DNA of 64,000 nt from UBA3102 sp964413055 (GCA_964413055.1 CAYPRB010000005.1:62001-126000), one strand, 5' to 3'; shown: positions 1-8,464, numbered from the stretch's first letter. Made by a program: numbers and translations. The notes: a model not told the origin generated them from the letters alone.

Positions 1-1
1 T

Positions 2-319
2 ATGCCGAGTATCAACATCAATGGCAGGGAAATTGAACTCGATGAAGACGGGTTTATTGTTGCTCCTGATTTATGGGATAAGGAGGTTGCCCGGGCCATG
101 GCAGCCCAGGAAGGAATTGCGGAATTAACCGATGACCATTGGATTGTAATCAGTTACCTGCGTGATTATTACACGCAGTTTGAAATTGCTCCGATGATCC
201 GTAAACTTTGCAAAGAAACCGGCTTCAGCTTGAAATACATTTATGAGCTTTTCCCGTCCGGTCCGGCCAAGGGCGCCTGCAGGCTGGCCGGTTTGCCCAA
301 ACCTACCGGATGTGTATAA
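2..319 (+). CDS. dsrC: DsrC, sulfite-reduction sulfur carrier
   Basis: This small protein carries sulfur as a trisulfide between its two C-terminal cysteines during dissimilatory sulfite reduction by DsrAB and passes electrons to membrane complexes such as DsrMK. The 105-residue product has the typical N-terminus and the C-terminal arm GACRLAGLPKPTGCV, with Cys93 and the penultimate Cys104 eleven residues apart. That pair separates true DsrC from TusE or RspA paralogues, which lack Cys93. ATG lies at base 2, so the ribosome binding site and any upstream dsr genes are outside the window. A strong terminator follows directly, so dsrC ends its transcript. The identification is firm; it implies a sulfate- or sulfite-reducing lineage. 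Confidence 0.95.
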   Translation: MPSININGREIELDEDGFIVAPDLWDKEVARAMAAQEGIAELTDDHWIVISYLRDYYTQFEIAPMIRKLCKETGFSLKYIYELFPSGPAKGACRLAGLPKPTGCV

Positions 320-330
320 AAAGTCCTTTA

Positions 331-380
331 AAATAAAGACCAAGGCCGGGGCTAAATGCCCCGGCCTTGGTCTTTATTTT
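331..380 (+). terminator. Rho-independent terminator after dsrC
   Basis: A perfect 21-bp inverted repeat (331-351 with 359-379) with a 7-base loop is followed by a T-rich tract. It separates dsrC from sleB. Confidence 0.93.
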
Positions 381-438
381 TACATAATATCCTGGATTTT
401 AAGAAAAAATATAACAAGACAATCAGGAGGTGATAATA

Positions 439-1149
439 ATGGTTAAGAACCTTTGGCGCTTTAAAGGTGTTTTTTGCCTGATGACCTTGCTGTGCTTTTT
501 TTTAGTCGCGTTCTTGTTTTTATTACGCGGACCGGCAGCGGTAGGTCAGGAGCACATTCTTTACTGGGGCAGCACGGGGGACGATGTTGTCCGGGTGCAG
601 CAGAAGCTCAGCCAGTGGGGGTATTATACCGGTCCCCTGGACGGGTATTACGCCTATGAGACTTACCGGGCCGTCCAGGATTTTCAACGCAACAACGGTA
701 TCAGCCCGGACGGTGTAGTGGACCGCGGTACCTGGGAAAATCTGGGCTTAACCGTGACCCGGCCGGTTCCCGAGGTATCGCGGGGCGCCGCTTCCGACAG
801 AAGCAACATTACTCTTTTGGCCAGGGTGATCGAAGGAGAGGCGGCGGATGAGCCTTTTATCGGTAAAGTGGGGGTCGGAGCAGTAATTTTGAACCGGCTC
901 AAGAGCGCCTCGTTTCCCAACTCGCTTAGCAGTGTCATATTTCAGGACTATGCCTTTGAGTCCATCTCCAACGGTCAGGCTTACCGGCCCTTAAGCGAGG
1001 AATCGATTCAGGCCGCCCAGTTGGCCATGAGTGGTTATGACCCCACGGGAAATGCAATTTTTTTCTGGAACCCGTCCAAGCCGGTAAGTCCCTGGATTTG
1101 GTCCAGAAATGTTATAACCAGGATAGGCGAGCATGTTTTTGCGCACTAA
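439..1149 (+). CDS. sleB: Spore cortex-lytic enzyme SleB
   Basis: SleB is a lytic transglycosylase deposited in the spore and active on muramic-lactam cortex peptidoglycan during germination. The 236-residue product has an N-terminal signal/membrane segment (about residues 9-30), a PG_binding_1 domain (GSTGDDVVRVQQKL through DGVVDRGTWENL) and a Hydrolase_2 domain (LLARVIEGEAADEPFIGKVGVGAVILNR onward, read here from LLARVIEGEA). ATG 439 is preferred because AGGAGG at 425-430 is 8 bases upstream; a GTG at 430 lies on the Shine-Dalgarno itself. ypeB follows after 12 bases, the conserved sleB-ypeB pair, which in Bacillus is made in the forespore under SigG. Confidence 0.93.
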   Translation: MVKNLWRFKGVFCLMTLLCFFLVAFLFLLRGPAAVGQEHILYWGSTGDDVVRVQQKLSQWGYYTGPLDGYYAYETYRAVQDFQRNNGISPDGVVDRGTWENLGLTVTRPVPEVSRGAASDRSNITLLARVIEGEAADEPFIGKVGVGAVILNRLKSASFPNSLSSVIFQDYAFESISNGQAYRPLSEESIQAAQLAMSGYDPTGNAIFFWNPSKPVSPWIWSRNVITRIGEHVFAH

Positions 1150-1161
1150 GGAGGGAAAAAA

Positions 1162-2523
1162 TTGAAAAAATGGATTATCCCCGCGGTGCTCGGCTTGTTG
1201 GTGTTAGCGGTGGCCGGCTACTGGGGATACGGCCAGATGATAGCAAACCGCAGCATGGAAATTCATTTAAACAATAAATATCAACGGGCTTTTTACGACC
1301 TGGCCGACCGGGTTCAAGACCTGGAGGTACTCCTGTCAAAAAGCCTGGTAGCGGCGGACCCCGGCCTGGATCATAACTTGCTCATGGATATCCGGCAGCA
1401 AGCTGCCTTTGCCCAATCTGACCTGAGCCAACTTCCTTTAAGCGGGGAACTGGCGGGGCGCACCGCCCGGTTCCTGACTCAAACGGGCGATTACGCTTAC
1501 TCCCTGGCCGGACGGCTCAATAACGGGAGCCAAATAGATTCCGAAAACTGGGAAACCATGAACCAGCTTTACCGCCAGGCTGTGGAATTGAACCAGGAAC
1601 TTCAGGGTGTGCAGTACCAGGTGGCCCAAAATAATTCTTATTTTACCGGGCTGGTAAGGCAGCTGCAGCAAAACCTCCGGGAGACATCGGATGACGTTCC
1701 CCGGTCTGATTTTCAAAAGATGGATGAGCAGATGCAGCGCTACCCCACCCTGGTTTATGACGGTCCTTTTTCTGAACACCTGGAGCAAGTTGAGCCCAGG
1801 GCCTTAAAGGGCTTGCCGGAAATCACACCAGAGGAGGCAAGGAAAAACGCGCTGGCCTTTATGGACCGGAAACAAGAGGCCAATTACCAAGCAGAGGTGA
1901 CCGGAAACACCAACGGCCGGATTCGCGCTTACCGGGTTGAGGTATTTGACGGCGCTGGCAACAGTGGCGACAGAACGGTTTTCGATATTTCAAAAAATGG
2001 CGGTAAGGTGGTCTGGATGCTTAATTCCCGGCAGGCGGGAGCCAGGACGGTGGATGTCGAGCAGGCGCGGCAAAAGGCGCTGGAGTATTTAAAAGACCAT
2101 GGATTTGGAGAAATGACGTCTACTTATTATCAACTGCACGGGAACTCCGTTACTTTTAACCTGGCCGCGGTACAGGACGGGGTAATCATTTATCCGGATC
2201 TGGTGAAAGTTACGGTCGCCCTGGACAACGGTGCGGTTACCGGGGTTGAATCCGCCGGGTACTTGATGTCCCACCGGGAACGTGATTTGCCGGCGGTCAA
2301 AATATCCCGGGAACAGGCCCGGGATACGATCAATCCCCGGCTTGAAACTTCCGGGGGAAAGCTGGTCCTGATTCCCAAGGGCGCGACGGAAGAGAAACTG
2401 GTCTATGAATTCCAGGGGAAACTGGGGGAAGATACGTATCTCATTTATATCAACGCGGTTGACGGCCGGGAGGAAAACGTGATGAAACTGATTGAAACCC
2501 CCGGAGGCACACTGACCATGTAG
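1162..2523 (+). CDS. ypeB: Germination protein YpeB
   Basis: YpeB is the partner that SleB needs to be stably incorporated into the dormant spore; it is cleaved during germination. The 453-residue protein has one N-terminal transmembrane anchor (residues about 4-22), a helical N-terminal domain and C-terminal PepSY-type repeats (for example ITPEEARKNALAFM, VEQARQKALEYL and ISREQARDTINP). It starts at TTG 1162 with AGGAGGG at 1149-1155, overlapping the sleB stop codon, so the two are translationally linked. Length and order match the family. A terminator closes the operon. Confidence 0.93.
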   Translation: MKKWIIPAVLGLLVLAVAGYWGYGQMIANRSMEIHLNNKYQRAFYDLADRVQDLEVLLSKSLVAADPGLDHNLLMDIRQQAAFAQSDLSQLPLSGELAGRTARFLTQTGDYAYSLAGRLNNGSQIDSENWETMNQLYRQAVELNQELQGVQYQVAQNNSYFTGLVRQLQQNLRETSDDVPRSDFQKMDEQMQRYPTLVYDGPFSEHLEQVEPRALKGLPEITPEEARKNALAFMDRKQEANYQAEVTGNTNGRIRAYRVEVFDGAGNSGDRTVFDISKNGGKVVWMLNSRQAGARTVDVEQARQKALEYLKDHGFGEMTSTYYQLHGNSVTFNLAAVQDGVIIYPDLVKVTVALDNGAVTGVESAGYLMSHRERDLPAVKISREQARDTINPRLETSGGKLVLIPKGATEEKLVYEFQGKLGEDTYLIYINAVDGREENVMKLIETPGGTLTM

Positions 2524-2546
2524 TTTATATGGTCAAGATTGATTCA

Positions 2547-2578
2547 GAACCCCGCTGCTAAGCGGCGGTTCTTTTTTT
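2547..2578 (+). terminator. Terminator after ypeB
   Basis: GAACC/GGTTC and CGCT/AGCG arms form a short GC-rich hairpin followed by a run of seven T. It ends sleB-ypeB. Confidence 0.8.
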
Positions 2579-2655
2579 GTTTCCGGTAATAGATGCTAAA
2601 TATGGTTAATATATATAATTATTAAAACCCGTTTCGCAGCAAGGGGAATCATAAA

Positions 2656-2979
2656 ATGTCCTTTGAGAAAAATTTTGTCCTGGTTTTTTTTACCGCCATG
2701 GGTGTAATGCTGGGGGCTACCCTGTTAGGTTCCCTGGCCGCAATAATGGTGCGTGAGCCACCGCTGGACACCATGCTCAAGCTGGCCAGGGAAATCAAGA
2801 TCTGGGCGGTGGTAACCGCTATCGGAGGTACTTTTTCCACAATTGAGATTTTGGAATCGGGTATTTTGAAAGGTGAAATTATAGCGGTGGTCAAGCAGGT
2901 GTTTTATATCATCGGGGCGTTAGCCGGAACCTATTTGGGCCACTTAATCATCCTGGCACTGGCCGGGGGGGAAAAATGA
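2656..2979 (+). CDS. ytrH: Sporulation membrane protein YtrH
   Basis: YtrH is a small mother-cell sporulation membrane protein made under SigE in Bacillus and needed for efficient sporulation; its biochemical role is unknown. The 107-residue product has three hydrophobic segments (about residues 8-30, 49-68 and 80-102) and the family-like core around AREIKIWAVVTAIGGTFSTI. It begins at ATG 2656 and overlaps the next gene by four bases (ATGA), as in the conserved ytrHI pair. No clear SigE promoter was identified in the AT-rich 75 bases upstream. Confidence 0.85.
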   Translation: MSFEKNFVLVFFTAMGVMLGATLLGSLAAIMVREPPLDTMLKLAREIKIWAVVTAIGGTFSTIEILESGILKGEIIAVVKQVFYIIGALAGTYLGHLIILALAGGEK

Positions 2980-3458
2980 ACAAAGAAATTTATCGTATGG
3001 CGGCGGTTTTGGTGGCCGGAATGTTGTTGGGAGGGGTTTTTTTAACTATAATCATCGGCAGGCAGATAGACAAGCTGCAATATACCAACGATCTTTTGAG
3101 CCGGCAGTTGGAGCTTTGCCAGGACGATTTGAACCACTTGAAACAGAGCATGGGAGCCAGAGACAAGGAAATTGTCACCGGGATAGAGACGAATATTGCG
3201 GTCACCGGTGAAAACATGACGGCACTGGAGGAAAATAACGTGCTGCCGGTTTTGGACCAACAGGTGCGGGAGTGGCTGGAACCGGTTAAGGGGCAGGAGG
3301 TAAAAAAACTCAATCACCTGCTGGTACCGCAGATCATTGACAACCGGACCGTGGAATACGAAGGAGCCGTTTACCGGTTAAAGGTAAAACTAGTGGTAAT
3401 AGATGCCAACATCGTAATTTACCTGGAGGCAAAAAAGGAAAAAACACCGGTGCTTTGA
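2976..3458 (+). CDS. ytrI: YtrI-like sporulation membrane protein
   Basis: The 160-residue protein has one N-terminal transmembrane segment (about residues 8-28), a short coiled-coil-like stretch (KLQYTNDLLSRQLELCQDDLN) and a soluble C-terminal domain. The call as YtrI rests on this architecture, on the four-base overlap with ytrH and on the usual ytrH-ytrI pairing; sequence similarity to the Bacillus protein could not be tested here. It would act in the mother-cell membrane during sporulation. Confidence 0.65.
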   Translation: MNKEIYRMAAVLVAGMLLGGVFLTIIIGRQIDKLQYTNDLLSRQLELCQDDLNHLKQSMGARDKEIVTGIETNIAVTGENMTALEENNVLPVLDQQVREWLEPVKGQEVKKLNHLLVPQIIDNRTVEYEGAVYRLKVKLVVIDANIVIYLEAKKEKTPVL

Positions 3459-3520
3459 AACCAGGCGGGTGCCGGGGATAATTAGTAGATATATCTGGAA
3501 GGGGATATTTATTTTTCTTG

Positions 3521-3549
3521 TTGACAACCGGATCGGCCGGTGCTATAAT
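3521..3549 (+). promoter_or_regulatory. SigA-type promoter of the T-box operon
   Basis: TTGACA (3521-3526) and TATAAT (3544-3549) are separated by 17 bases, a consensus housekeeping promoter. It drives the T-box leader that begins a few bases downstream. Confidence 0.9.
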
Positions 3550-3555
3550 TGCTCT

Positions 3556-3825
3556 AAATTTGTTTGTGTAAGGTAATGAAGGGGAAGAATGGCGTTGTTA
3601 ATCCCCAGCGAGCCGGGGTATGGTGTAAGCCCGGCGGAAAGAAGCGCCTGGGCCGCCCCGGATGCCGCGGGCCGAAATCTTTTTTCTTGAAAGTAAGTCA
3701 CAGCCGGTTCGCCTCCGTTAAAAGGCTGGAGCGGAGCGGGGCAATTGCTTGGTTAGTTGCCCGGTTCAAATTGGGTGGTACCGCGGAATAAGCTTCCGTC
3801 CCTTTAAGGGATGCGAAGTTTTTTT
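3556..3825 (+). promoter_or_regulatory. T-box leader riboswitch
   Basis: T-box leaders sense an uncharged tRNA and switch between terminator and antiterminator. The diagnostic T-box sequence GGGTGGTACCGCGG is at 3773-3786. The distal stem I signature AGCGAGCCGGGG...GGTG...CCCGGC lies near 3608-3636. The competing terminator is a hairpin at 3791-3819 (CTTCCGTCCC pairing with GGGATGCGAAG, imperfect) followed by eight T. The specifier codon could not be assigned with confidence because stem I can be folded in more than one way. Downstream genes are an Lrp-like regulator and an aminotransferase, so the sensed amino acid is probably the substrate or product of that enzyme. A 75-codon reading frame across this region is spurious. 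Confidence 0.9.
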
Positions 3826-3851
3826 ATTTATTTGAAATATTGGAGGAGGAT

Positions 3852-4337
3852 ATGTTCTTGAAGGAAATTTTAGAACTCCTTGAAAATGATGCCCGGCTTA
3901 CTCCCAAGCAGATAGCAGCCATGCTTGACATGGAAGAAGAGACCGTGGCCGGGATGATAAAAGAGTTGGAGGAAAAAAAAGTCATACTCGGTTATTTCAC
4001 CTTCGTTAACTGGGATAAAGTTGGCGCCGAAAATGTTTCCGCTTTGATTGAAGTGAAAATCAGCCCGCAGCGCGAGGTTGGGTTTGACGCGGTGGCAGAA
4101 CGGGTCTACCGTTTTCCGGAGGTAAAAACCGTGCGCTTGGTATCCGGTGCTTACGACCTGGTGGTCATCGTTGAGGGCAAGACCTTGAAAGAGGTGGCCA
4201 ACTTTGTCGCGCAAAAATTGGCTTCACTTGAAAACGTGTTGAGTACTACTACTCATTTCGTGCTTAAAACTTATAAACATCAAGGTACCATTGTAGAAGA
4301 CGGGGAAGAGGACAGGAGGCTGATGATTACACCATGA
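3852..4337 (+). CDS. Lrp/AsnC family transcription regulator
   Basis: This is an amino-acid-responsive DNA-binding regulator. It has an N-terminal winged helix-turn-helix (LTPKQIAAMLDMEEETVAGMI) and a C-terminal RAM/AsnC ligand and oligomerisation domain (residues about 65-145). ATG 3852 is chosen because GGAGGAGGA lies immediately upstream; an in-frame TTG at 3840 would put the Shine-Dalgarno inside the coding region. Its stop overlaps the start of the aminotransferase gene (ATGA), so it probably regulates that operon. At 161 residues it is close to the usual family size. The effector is unknown; an aromatic or branched-chain amino acid would fit the neighbourhood. Confidence 0.88.
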   Translation: MFLKEILELLENDARLTPKQIAAMLDMEEETVAGMIKELEEKKVILGYFTFVNWDKVGAENVSALIEVKISPQREVGFDAVAERVYRFPEVKTVRLVSGAYDLVVIVEGKTLKEVANFVAQKLASLENVLSTTTHFVLKTYKHQGTIVEDGEEDRRLMITP

Positions 4338-5584
4338 AGACGCCAAGAAGCTGGCAAGACCGTATCAACCCTTCGGTAAAAGAGATCCCTTTTTCCGGAA
4401 TAAGGCGTTTTTTCGATTTGGTTTCAGAAATGCAAGGCGTTATTTCCCTGGGGGTTGGCGAGCCTGATTTTGTAACCCCCTGGCATATCAGGGAAGCCTG
4501 TGTGTATTCCCTTGAAAAAGGTTATACCATGTATACTTCCAACAAAGGAATGCTGGAACTGCGAGAGGAGATCGCCCGGTATCTGGTTGATACCTACCGG
4601 GTGTCCTTTGACCCCCGGAATGAAATTTTAATTACGGTGGGTGTCAGTGAAGGGCTTGATCTGGCCTTGCGTACCATACTGTGCCCGGGAGACGAGGTTT
4701 TGGTCCCGGAGCCGTCATACGTGTCTTATATCCCCGTAACCAGGCTTGCCGGCGCGTGTCCGGTACCTTTGAAAACGTCGGTCGAAAATGGTTTTGTGGT
4801 AACCGCCGGGATGGTGGAAAAAGCCGTTACCAACCGGACCAAAGTACTGATTCTGTGTTATCCCAACAACCCTACCGGTGCCACCATCGACCGGCAGCAC
4901 TTGTTGGAAATTGCCGAGGTGGTTAAAAAACACGACCTGCTCGTGGTGTCCGATGAAATTTACGACCGGTTGACTTACAACGGGGAACATACCTGTGTGT
5001 CTGCCCTGCCCGGCATGCGCGACCGGACAATTCTTCTGAACGGTTTTTCAAAATCTTACGCCATGACCGGTTGGCGGGTCGGTTACGCGGCCGGCAACCC
5101 GGATTTTATTTCCGCCATGACCAAAATCCACCAGTATACCATGCTTTGCGCGCCTATTACCGCCCAGGCGGCGGCATTGGAGGCTTTAAAGAACGGCCGG
5201 TCCGGTATGAAAAGGATGGTGGAACAGTATAATCGCCGGCGCCGCCTGTTGCTGCAGGGGTTTCGGGAAATGGGGCTGCCTTGTTTTGAGCCGCGCGGGG
5301 CATTTTATGCCTTTCCCGATATCAGTATCACCGGGATGTCTTCGGAAGAATTTGCCCAGGAACTTTTGCGGGAGGAAAAAGTAGCCGTTGTTCCCGGTAA
5401 TGCCTTCGGGGACCAGGGAGAAGGGTTTATCCGTTGTTCTTATGCCGCTTCCGTGGAAGACTTGACGGAAGCCCTGAGACGCATGAGCAGTTTCTTAAGG
5501 CGCAGGAAAAACTGTGGAAAAATTTTAACGGCTTTCTTTCCCGGTAAGGGCCTCAAAAAAGAAGGAATTTATCAAACCTTATAG
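4334..5584 (+). CDS. PLP-dependent class I/II aminotransferase
   Basis: This is a fold-type I aminotransferase (aspartate/aromatic aminotransferase group) that transfers an amino group between an amino acid and a 2-oxo acid. Visible motifs are the start of the substrate domain (GVISLGVGEPDFVTP), YPNNPTGA, SDEIYDRLTY, and NGFSKSYAMTGWRVGY, whose lysine (about residue 239) binds PLP. It has 416 residues; the last 20 or so after LRRRKN extend past the conserved fold. It overlaps the Lrp-like gene. Followed by the ligase relic and iorAB, it is well placed to make aryl- or indole-pyruvates for IorAB; the exact substrate is inferred, not shown. Confidence 0.88.
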   Translation: MKTPRSWQDRINPSVKEIPFSGIRRFFDLVSEMQGVISLGVGEPDFVTPWHIREACVYSLEKGYTMYTSNKGMLELREEIARYLVDTYRVSFDPRNEILITVGVSEGLDLALRTILCPGDEVLVPEPSYVSYIPVTRLAGACPVPLKTSVENGFVVTAGMVEKAVTNRTKVLILCYPNNPTGATIDRQHLLEIAEVVKKHDLLVVSDEIYDRLTYNGEHTCVSALPGMRDRTILLNGFSKSYAMTGWRVGYAAGNPDFISAMTKIHQYTMLCAPITAQAAALEALKNGRSGMKRMVEQYNRRRRLLLQGFREMGLPCFEPRGAFYAFPDISITGMSSEEFAQELLREEKVAVVPGNAFGDQGEGFIRCSYAASVEDLTEALRRMSSFLRRRKNCGKILTAFFPGKGLKKEGIYQTL

Positions 5585-5738
5585 AACAGACTACTAAGCG
5601 GTAAATTATTTTGAAGCACGGGAGGACGGTAATAAATTCTATGCCTGTAATGAGTTATCCAGGACCTGTGCGTCAATGATTTTGCTTCAAAATCTTTACG
5701 TGCCGGTCATTTTTCATTTTGAGACCGATTATTAAGGA

Positions 5739-5978
5739 CAGATTGTGGTCGATAAAAAAGGTTACCTGGATTATATGGAGGTGCATGTGGAGCCGGTTCC
5801 GGAAAAGTTTACCGGATAATTCCGCGACCTGCAGGTGTTGGAAGAAAAAGTGCGCCGGAAGCTTTACAGCGTACTTTTGCTGTCGGCCAGAGTACGGCTT
5901 TTGGAGCCGAAATCCCTGGAAAGAAGTACCGGCAAGGCCAAGCGGGTGATTGACAAGCGGCCGAAGAACGGCTTTTAA
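5739..5978 (+). pseudogene. Relic of phenylacetate-CoA ligase C-terminus
   Basis: The frame starting at 5739 reads QIVVDKKGYLDYMEVHVEP, then, after an in-frame TAA at 5817-5819, FRDLQVLEEKVRRKLYSVLL and a further stretch ending in STGKAKRVIDKR before TAA 5976-5978. This matches the C-terminal domain of the PaaK family, whose members end with a xxGKAxRVID motif. Only about 80 of some 430 residues remain, there is an internal stop, and no start or adenylation motifs are found upstream. Such ligases often sit beside iorAB. The preceding bases 5585-5738 hold no recognisable gene. Confidence is good for the relic and lower for the precise substrate class. Confidence 0.75.
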
Positions 5979-6004
5979 GGATTAAACGCGGGGGTGAATT
6001 TAAT

Positions 6005-7774
6005 TTGAGCGAGCTTCTTACCGGTAATGAAGCGATTGCAAGAGGAGCTTATGAATGCGGGGTAAAAGTGGCTGCTGCCTATCCGGGCACACCCAGCACC
6101 GAGATACTGGAAAATTTCGCCCGTTATCCCGGCATTTATGCGGAGTGGGCGCCGAATGAAAAGGTTGCCGTGGAGGTGGGGATAGGCGCGTCTATGGCCG
6201 GCGCCCGTACCATGGTGGCCATGAAACATGTCGGAATGAATGTGGCCGCCGACCCGCTTTTTACCCTGGCCTATACCGGCGTCAACGGCGGTTTGGTTTT
6301 GGTTTGTGCCGATGATCCCGGTATGCACAGCTCGCAAAACGAGCAGGACAACCGTTATTACGCCCGGTTTATCGGGATGCCCCTGCTGGAGCCGGGTGAC
6401 AGCCGGGAAGCCAGGGATATGGTCGGGCTGGCTCTTGATTTAAGTGAAGAATACGACCTGCCGGTTATGCTCCGGATTACCACCAGGGTGGCCCACTCCC
6501 AGAGTTTTGTGGAGTTAAAAGAACCGTTGACGCAGCGCCCCCCCCGTCCTTACGTCAAGGACGAAAAAAAATACTTGATGGTGCCGGCTTTCGCCCGTTT
6601 GCGGCGGGAAGCACTGGCAGAACGCTTGACGCGACTTAAGGAGTATGCCCCCAAAGCCCCCGTTAACTGGATCGAGTGGGGGGAGCGTTCTACGGGTGTT
6701 ATTACCAGCGGTGTCATTTATCAGTACGTGCGGGAGGTCCTGCCGGATGCTTCCGTTTTGAAGTTGGGTATGACCAATCCCCTGCCTGAACCCCTGATCC
6801 GGGAGTTTGCGGACGGGGTGGCGAAGCTGGTGGTGGTTGAGGAGCTGGAACCCTTCATTGAGGAACAGGTCCGGGCCATGGGGCTTAAAGTTTCCGGCAG
6901 CGAGATCATGCCGAAAACGGGAGAGCTGGATCCGGGGGTTATCGCGGAAAAATTTATGGCGGCGGGCATTTTACCGGCTGACGCCCGGGCAAACGCAGGC
7001 CGGACCGGGCTGCAGGCGCCGGAGATTCCCGCCCGGCCTCCGGTGATGTGCCCGGGTTGCCCGCACCGGGGGATCTTTCATGTTTTGCGCGGTCTTAAGC
7101 TGACTGTTACCGGGGATATCGGTTGTTATACGCTGGGCGGCCTGCCTCCTTTGTCGGCGATGGATACTGCTGTCTGTATGGGGGCCAGTATCGGGATGGC
7201 GCACGGCATTTCGAAAGCCAATCCGGAAATGGGTGCCCGGACAGTGGCGGTGATTGGAGATTCCACTTTCTTCCATTCGGGTCTCACCGGCGTTTTGAAT
7301 TTGGTTTACAATAAAGGTACCGCCACGGTGATTATTCTGGACAACCGTACTACTGCCATGACCGGTCACCAGCCCCATGCCGGTACCGGCAGTACCTTGA
7401 TGGGAGAGGCTGCCCCGGCGATAAATTTTGAAGTACTAATGCGCGCCCTGGGGGTGAAGCGGGTCAGAACGGTAAACCCCTTGAATCTGGCTGAAACTGC
7501 GGCGGCCGTGCGGGAAGAAACCGCGGCCGATGAACCGTCGGTGATTATTGCGCAGCAGCCGTGCGTGCTTTTAAGCAGGCCGGCCAGACCGGCCAGCCGG
7601 GTAGAGCCGGAGAAATGCAAGGGTTGCAAACTCTGTCTGCGCCTGGGCTGTCCAGCCATTTCCCTGAAGGACGGGGTTGCTTCGGTAGATGCCTTTGCTT
7701 GTACCGGTTGCGGTTTGTGTATCCAGGTTTGCAAGGAAGGGGCCATAGCGCCGGAGGAGGATGACCATGTTTAA
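6005..7774 (+). CDS. iorA: Indolepyruvate ferredoxin oxidoreductase, alpha
   Basis: IorA with IorB oxidatively decarboxylates aryl-pyruvates (indolepyruvate, phenylpyruvate) to aryl-acetyl-CoA while reducing ferredoxin. The 589-residue chain starts with the pyruvate-oxidoreductase-type domain (NEAIARGAYECGVKVAAAYPGTPSTE, quoted in part). It has the thiamine diphosphate-binding region (CPGCPHRGIFH; GDIGCYTLG; VIGDSTFFHSG) and a C-terminal pair of iron-sulfur clusters (CKGCKLCLRLGCP and CTGCGLCIQVCK). The start is TTG 6005 after a GGGGGTG Shine-Dalgarno. It overlaps iorB. Oxygen-sensitive, ferredoxin-linked enzymes of this type fit an anaerobe. Confidence 0.95.
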   Translation: MSELLTGNEAIARGAYECGVKVAAAYPGTPSTEILENFARYPGIYAEWAPNEKVAVEVGIGASMAGARTMVAMKHVGMNVAADPLFTLAYTGVNGGLVLVCADDPGMHSSQNEQDNRYYARFIGMPLLEPGDSREARDMVGLALDLSEEYDLPVMLRITTRVAHSQSFVELKEPLTQRPPRPYVKDEKKYLMVPAFARLRREALAERLTRLKEYAPKAPVNWIEWGERSTGVITSGVIYQYVREVLPDASVLKLGMTNPLPEPLIREFADGVAKLVVVEELEPFIEEQVRAMGLKVSGSEIMPKTGELDPGVIAEKFMAAGILPADARANAGRTGLQAPEIPARPPVMCPGCPHRGIFHVLRGLKLTVTGDIGCYTLGGLPPLSAMDTAVCMGASIGMAHGISKANPEMGARTVAVIGDSTFFHSGLTGVLNLVYNKGTATVIILDNRTTAMTGHQPHAGTGSTLMGEAAPAINFEVLMRALGVKRVRTVNPLNLAETAAAVREETAADEPSVIIAQQPCVLLSRPARPASRVEPEKCKGCKLCLRLGCPAISLKDGVASVDAFACTGCGLCIQVCKEGAIAPEEDDHV

Positions 7775-8345
7775 ACCGGTGGATATTTTGATGGTCGGGG
7801 TCGGCGGACAGGGTGCTATTCTCGCCAGCCGGGTGCTGGCAAGAGCGGCCCGGGAGGCCGGTTACGACTTGAAGGTTTCGGAAATACACGGGATGGCGCA
7901 GCGGGGCGGCAGCGTGGTCACCCAGGTGCGGCTGGGGACAAAAGTCTACTCCCCGCTGATTACCAGGGGCGGTGCGGACATCATCCTGGCTTTTGAAAAG
8001 TTGGAAGCGTTCCGGCACCTGTCGTTTTTAAAGTCCGGCGGGACAGTGATCGTCAACGACCAGGAAATTGCTCCGGTGCCGGTACTGGCGGGAGCGGCGG
8101 TATATCCGCCCGGTATTATCGGGCATATTCGTTCTGCGGCCAAAAATGTCGTGGTGGTGCAGGCCCGGGATATGGCCTTGAAGTGCGGCAATGCCAAAGC
8201 GGCAAATATAATCCTCCTGGGCGTCCTGGCCAAAAAGCTGCCCATTAAAATGGAACTGTGGGAGCGGGCACTGGCCGGGTGTGTCCGGCCCGGGCTGCTA
8301 GAAGTGAACCAAGCTGCATTTGTATCCGGATACGGGAATGGTTGA
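7767..8345 (+). CDS. iorB: Indolepyruvate ferredoxin oxidoreductase, beta
   Basis: This is the second subunit of the aryl-pyruvate oxidoreductase and belongs to the gamma-type POR domain family. The N-terminal glycine-rich segment VGVGGQGAILASRVLARAA and GMAQRGGSVVTQVRLG are characteristic. ATG 7767 lies six bases after GGAGGAGG; an ATG at 7761 abuts the Shine-Dalgarno and is less likely. The gene overlaps iorA by 8 bases, so the two are co-translated. It has 192 residues, the usual length. A terminator-like hairpin follows. Confidence 0.94.
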   Translation: MFKPVDILMVGVGGQGAILASRVLARAAREAGYDLKVSEIHGMAQRGGSVVTQVRLGTKVYSPLITRGGADIILAFEKLEAFRHLSFLKSGGTVIVNDQEIAPVPVLAGAAVYPPGIIGHIRSAAKNVVVVQARDMALKCGNAKAANIILLGVLAKKLPIKMELWERALAGCVRPGLLEVNQAAFVSGYGNG

Positions 8346-8354
8346 TAAAAATGG

Positions 8355-8379
8355 AGCAGGTTAAACCCTGCTTTTTTTA
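8355..8379 (+). terminator. Terminator after iorAB
   Basis: AGCAGG (8355-8360) pairs with CCTGCT (8367-8372) and is followed by seven further T. The stem is short but the T-run is strong. Confidence 0.7.
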
Positions 8380-8436
8380 TTTAGGGAATTATGCTTATTC
8401 AAAAAACGCCGGTTTCTGCTCTAAGGTGCGTCCGGC

Positions 8437-8464
8437 TTGACAGGCAAAGGGTACAGGTATTAAT
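8437..8464 (+). promoter_or_regulatory. Possible argS promoter
   Basis: TTGACA at 8437-8442 is followed after 16 bases by ATTAAT (8459-8464). The -35 is consensus and the -10 is weak. Confidence 0.4.

Noticed and set aside
3564..3791. A 75-codon frame in the T-box leader
   Set aside because: It translates the structured leader including the T-box motif; the composition is Gly/Arg/Lys-rich and there is no Shine-Dalgarno.
5597..5735. A frame reading YFEAREDGNKFYACNELS upstream of the ligase relic
   Set aside because: It is about 40 codons without start or Shine-Dalgarno, and no family could be recognised; chance cannot be excluded.
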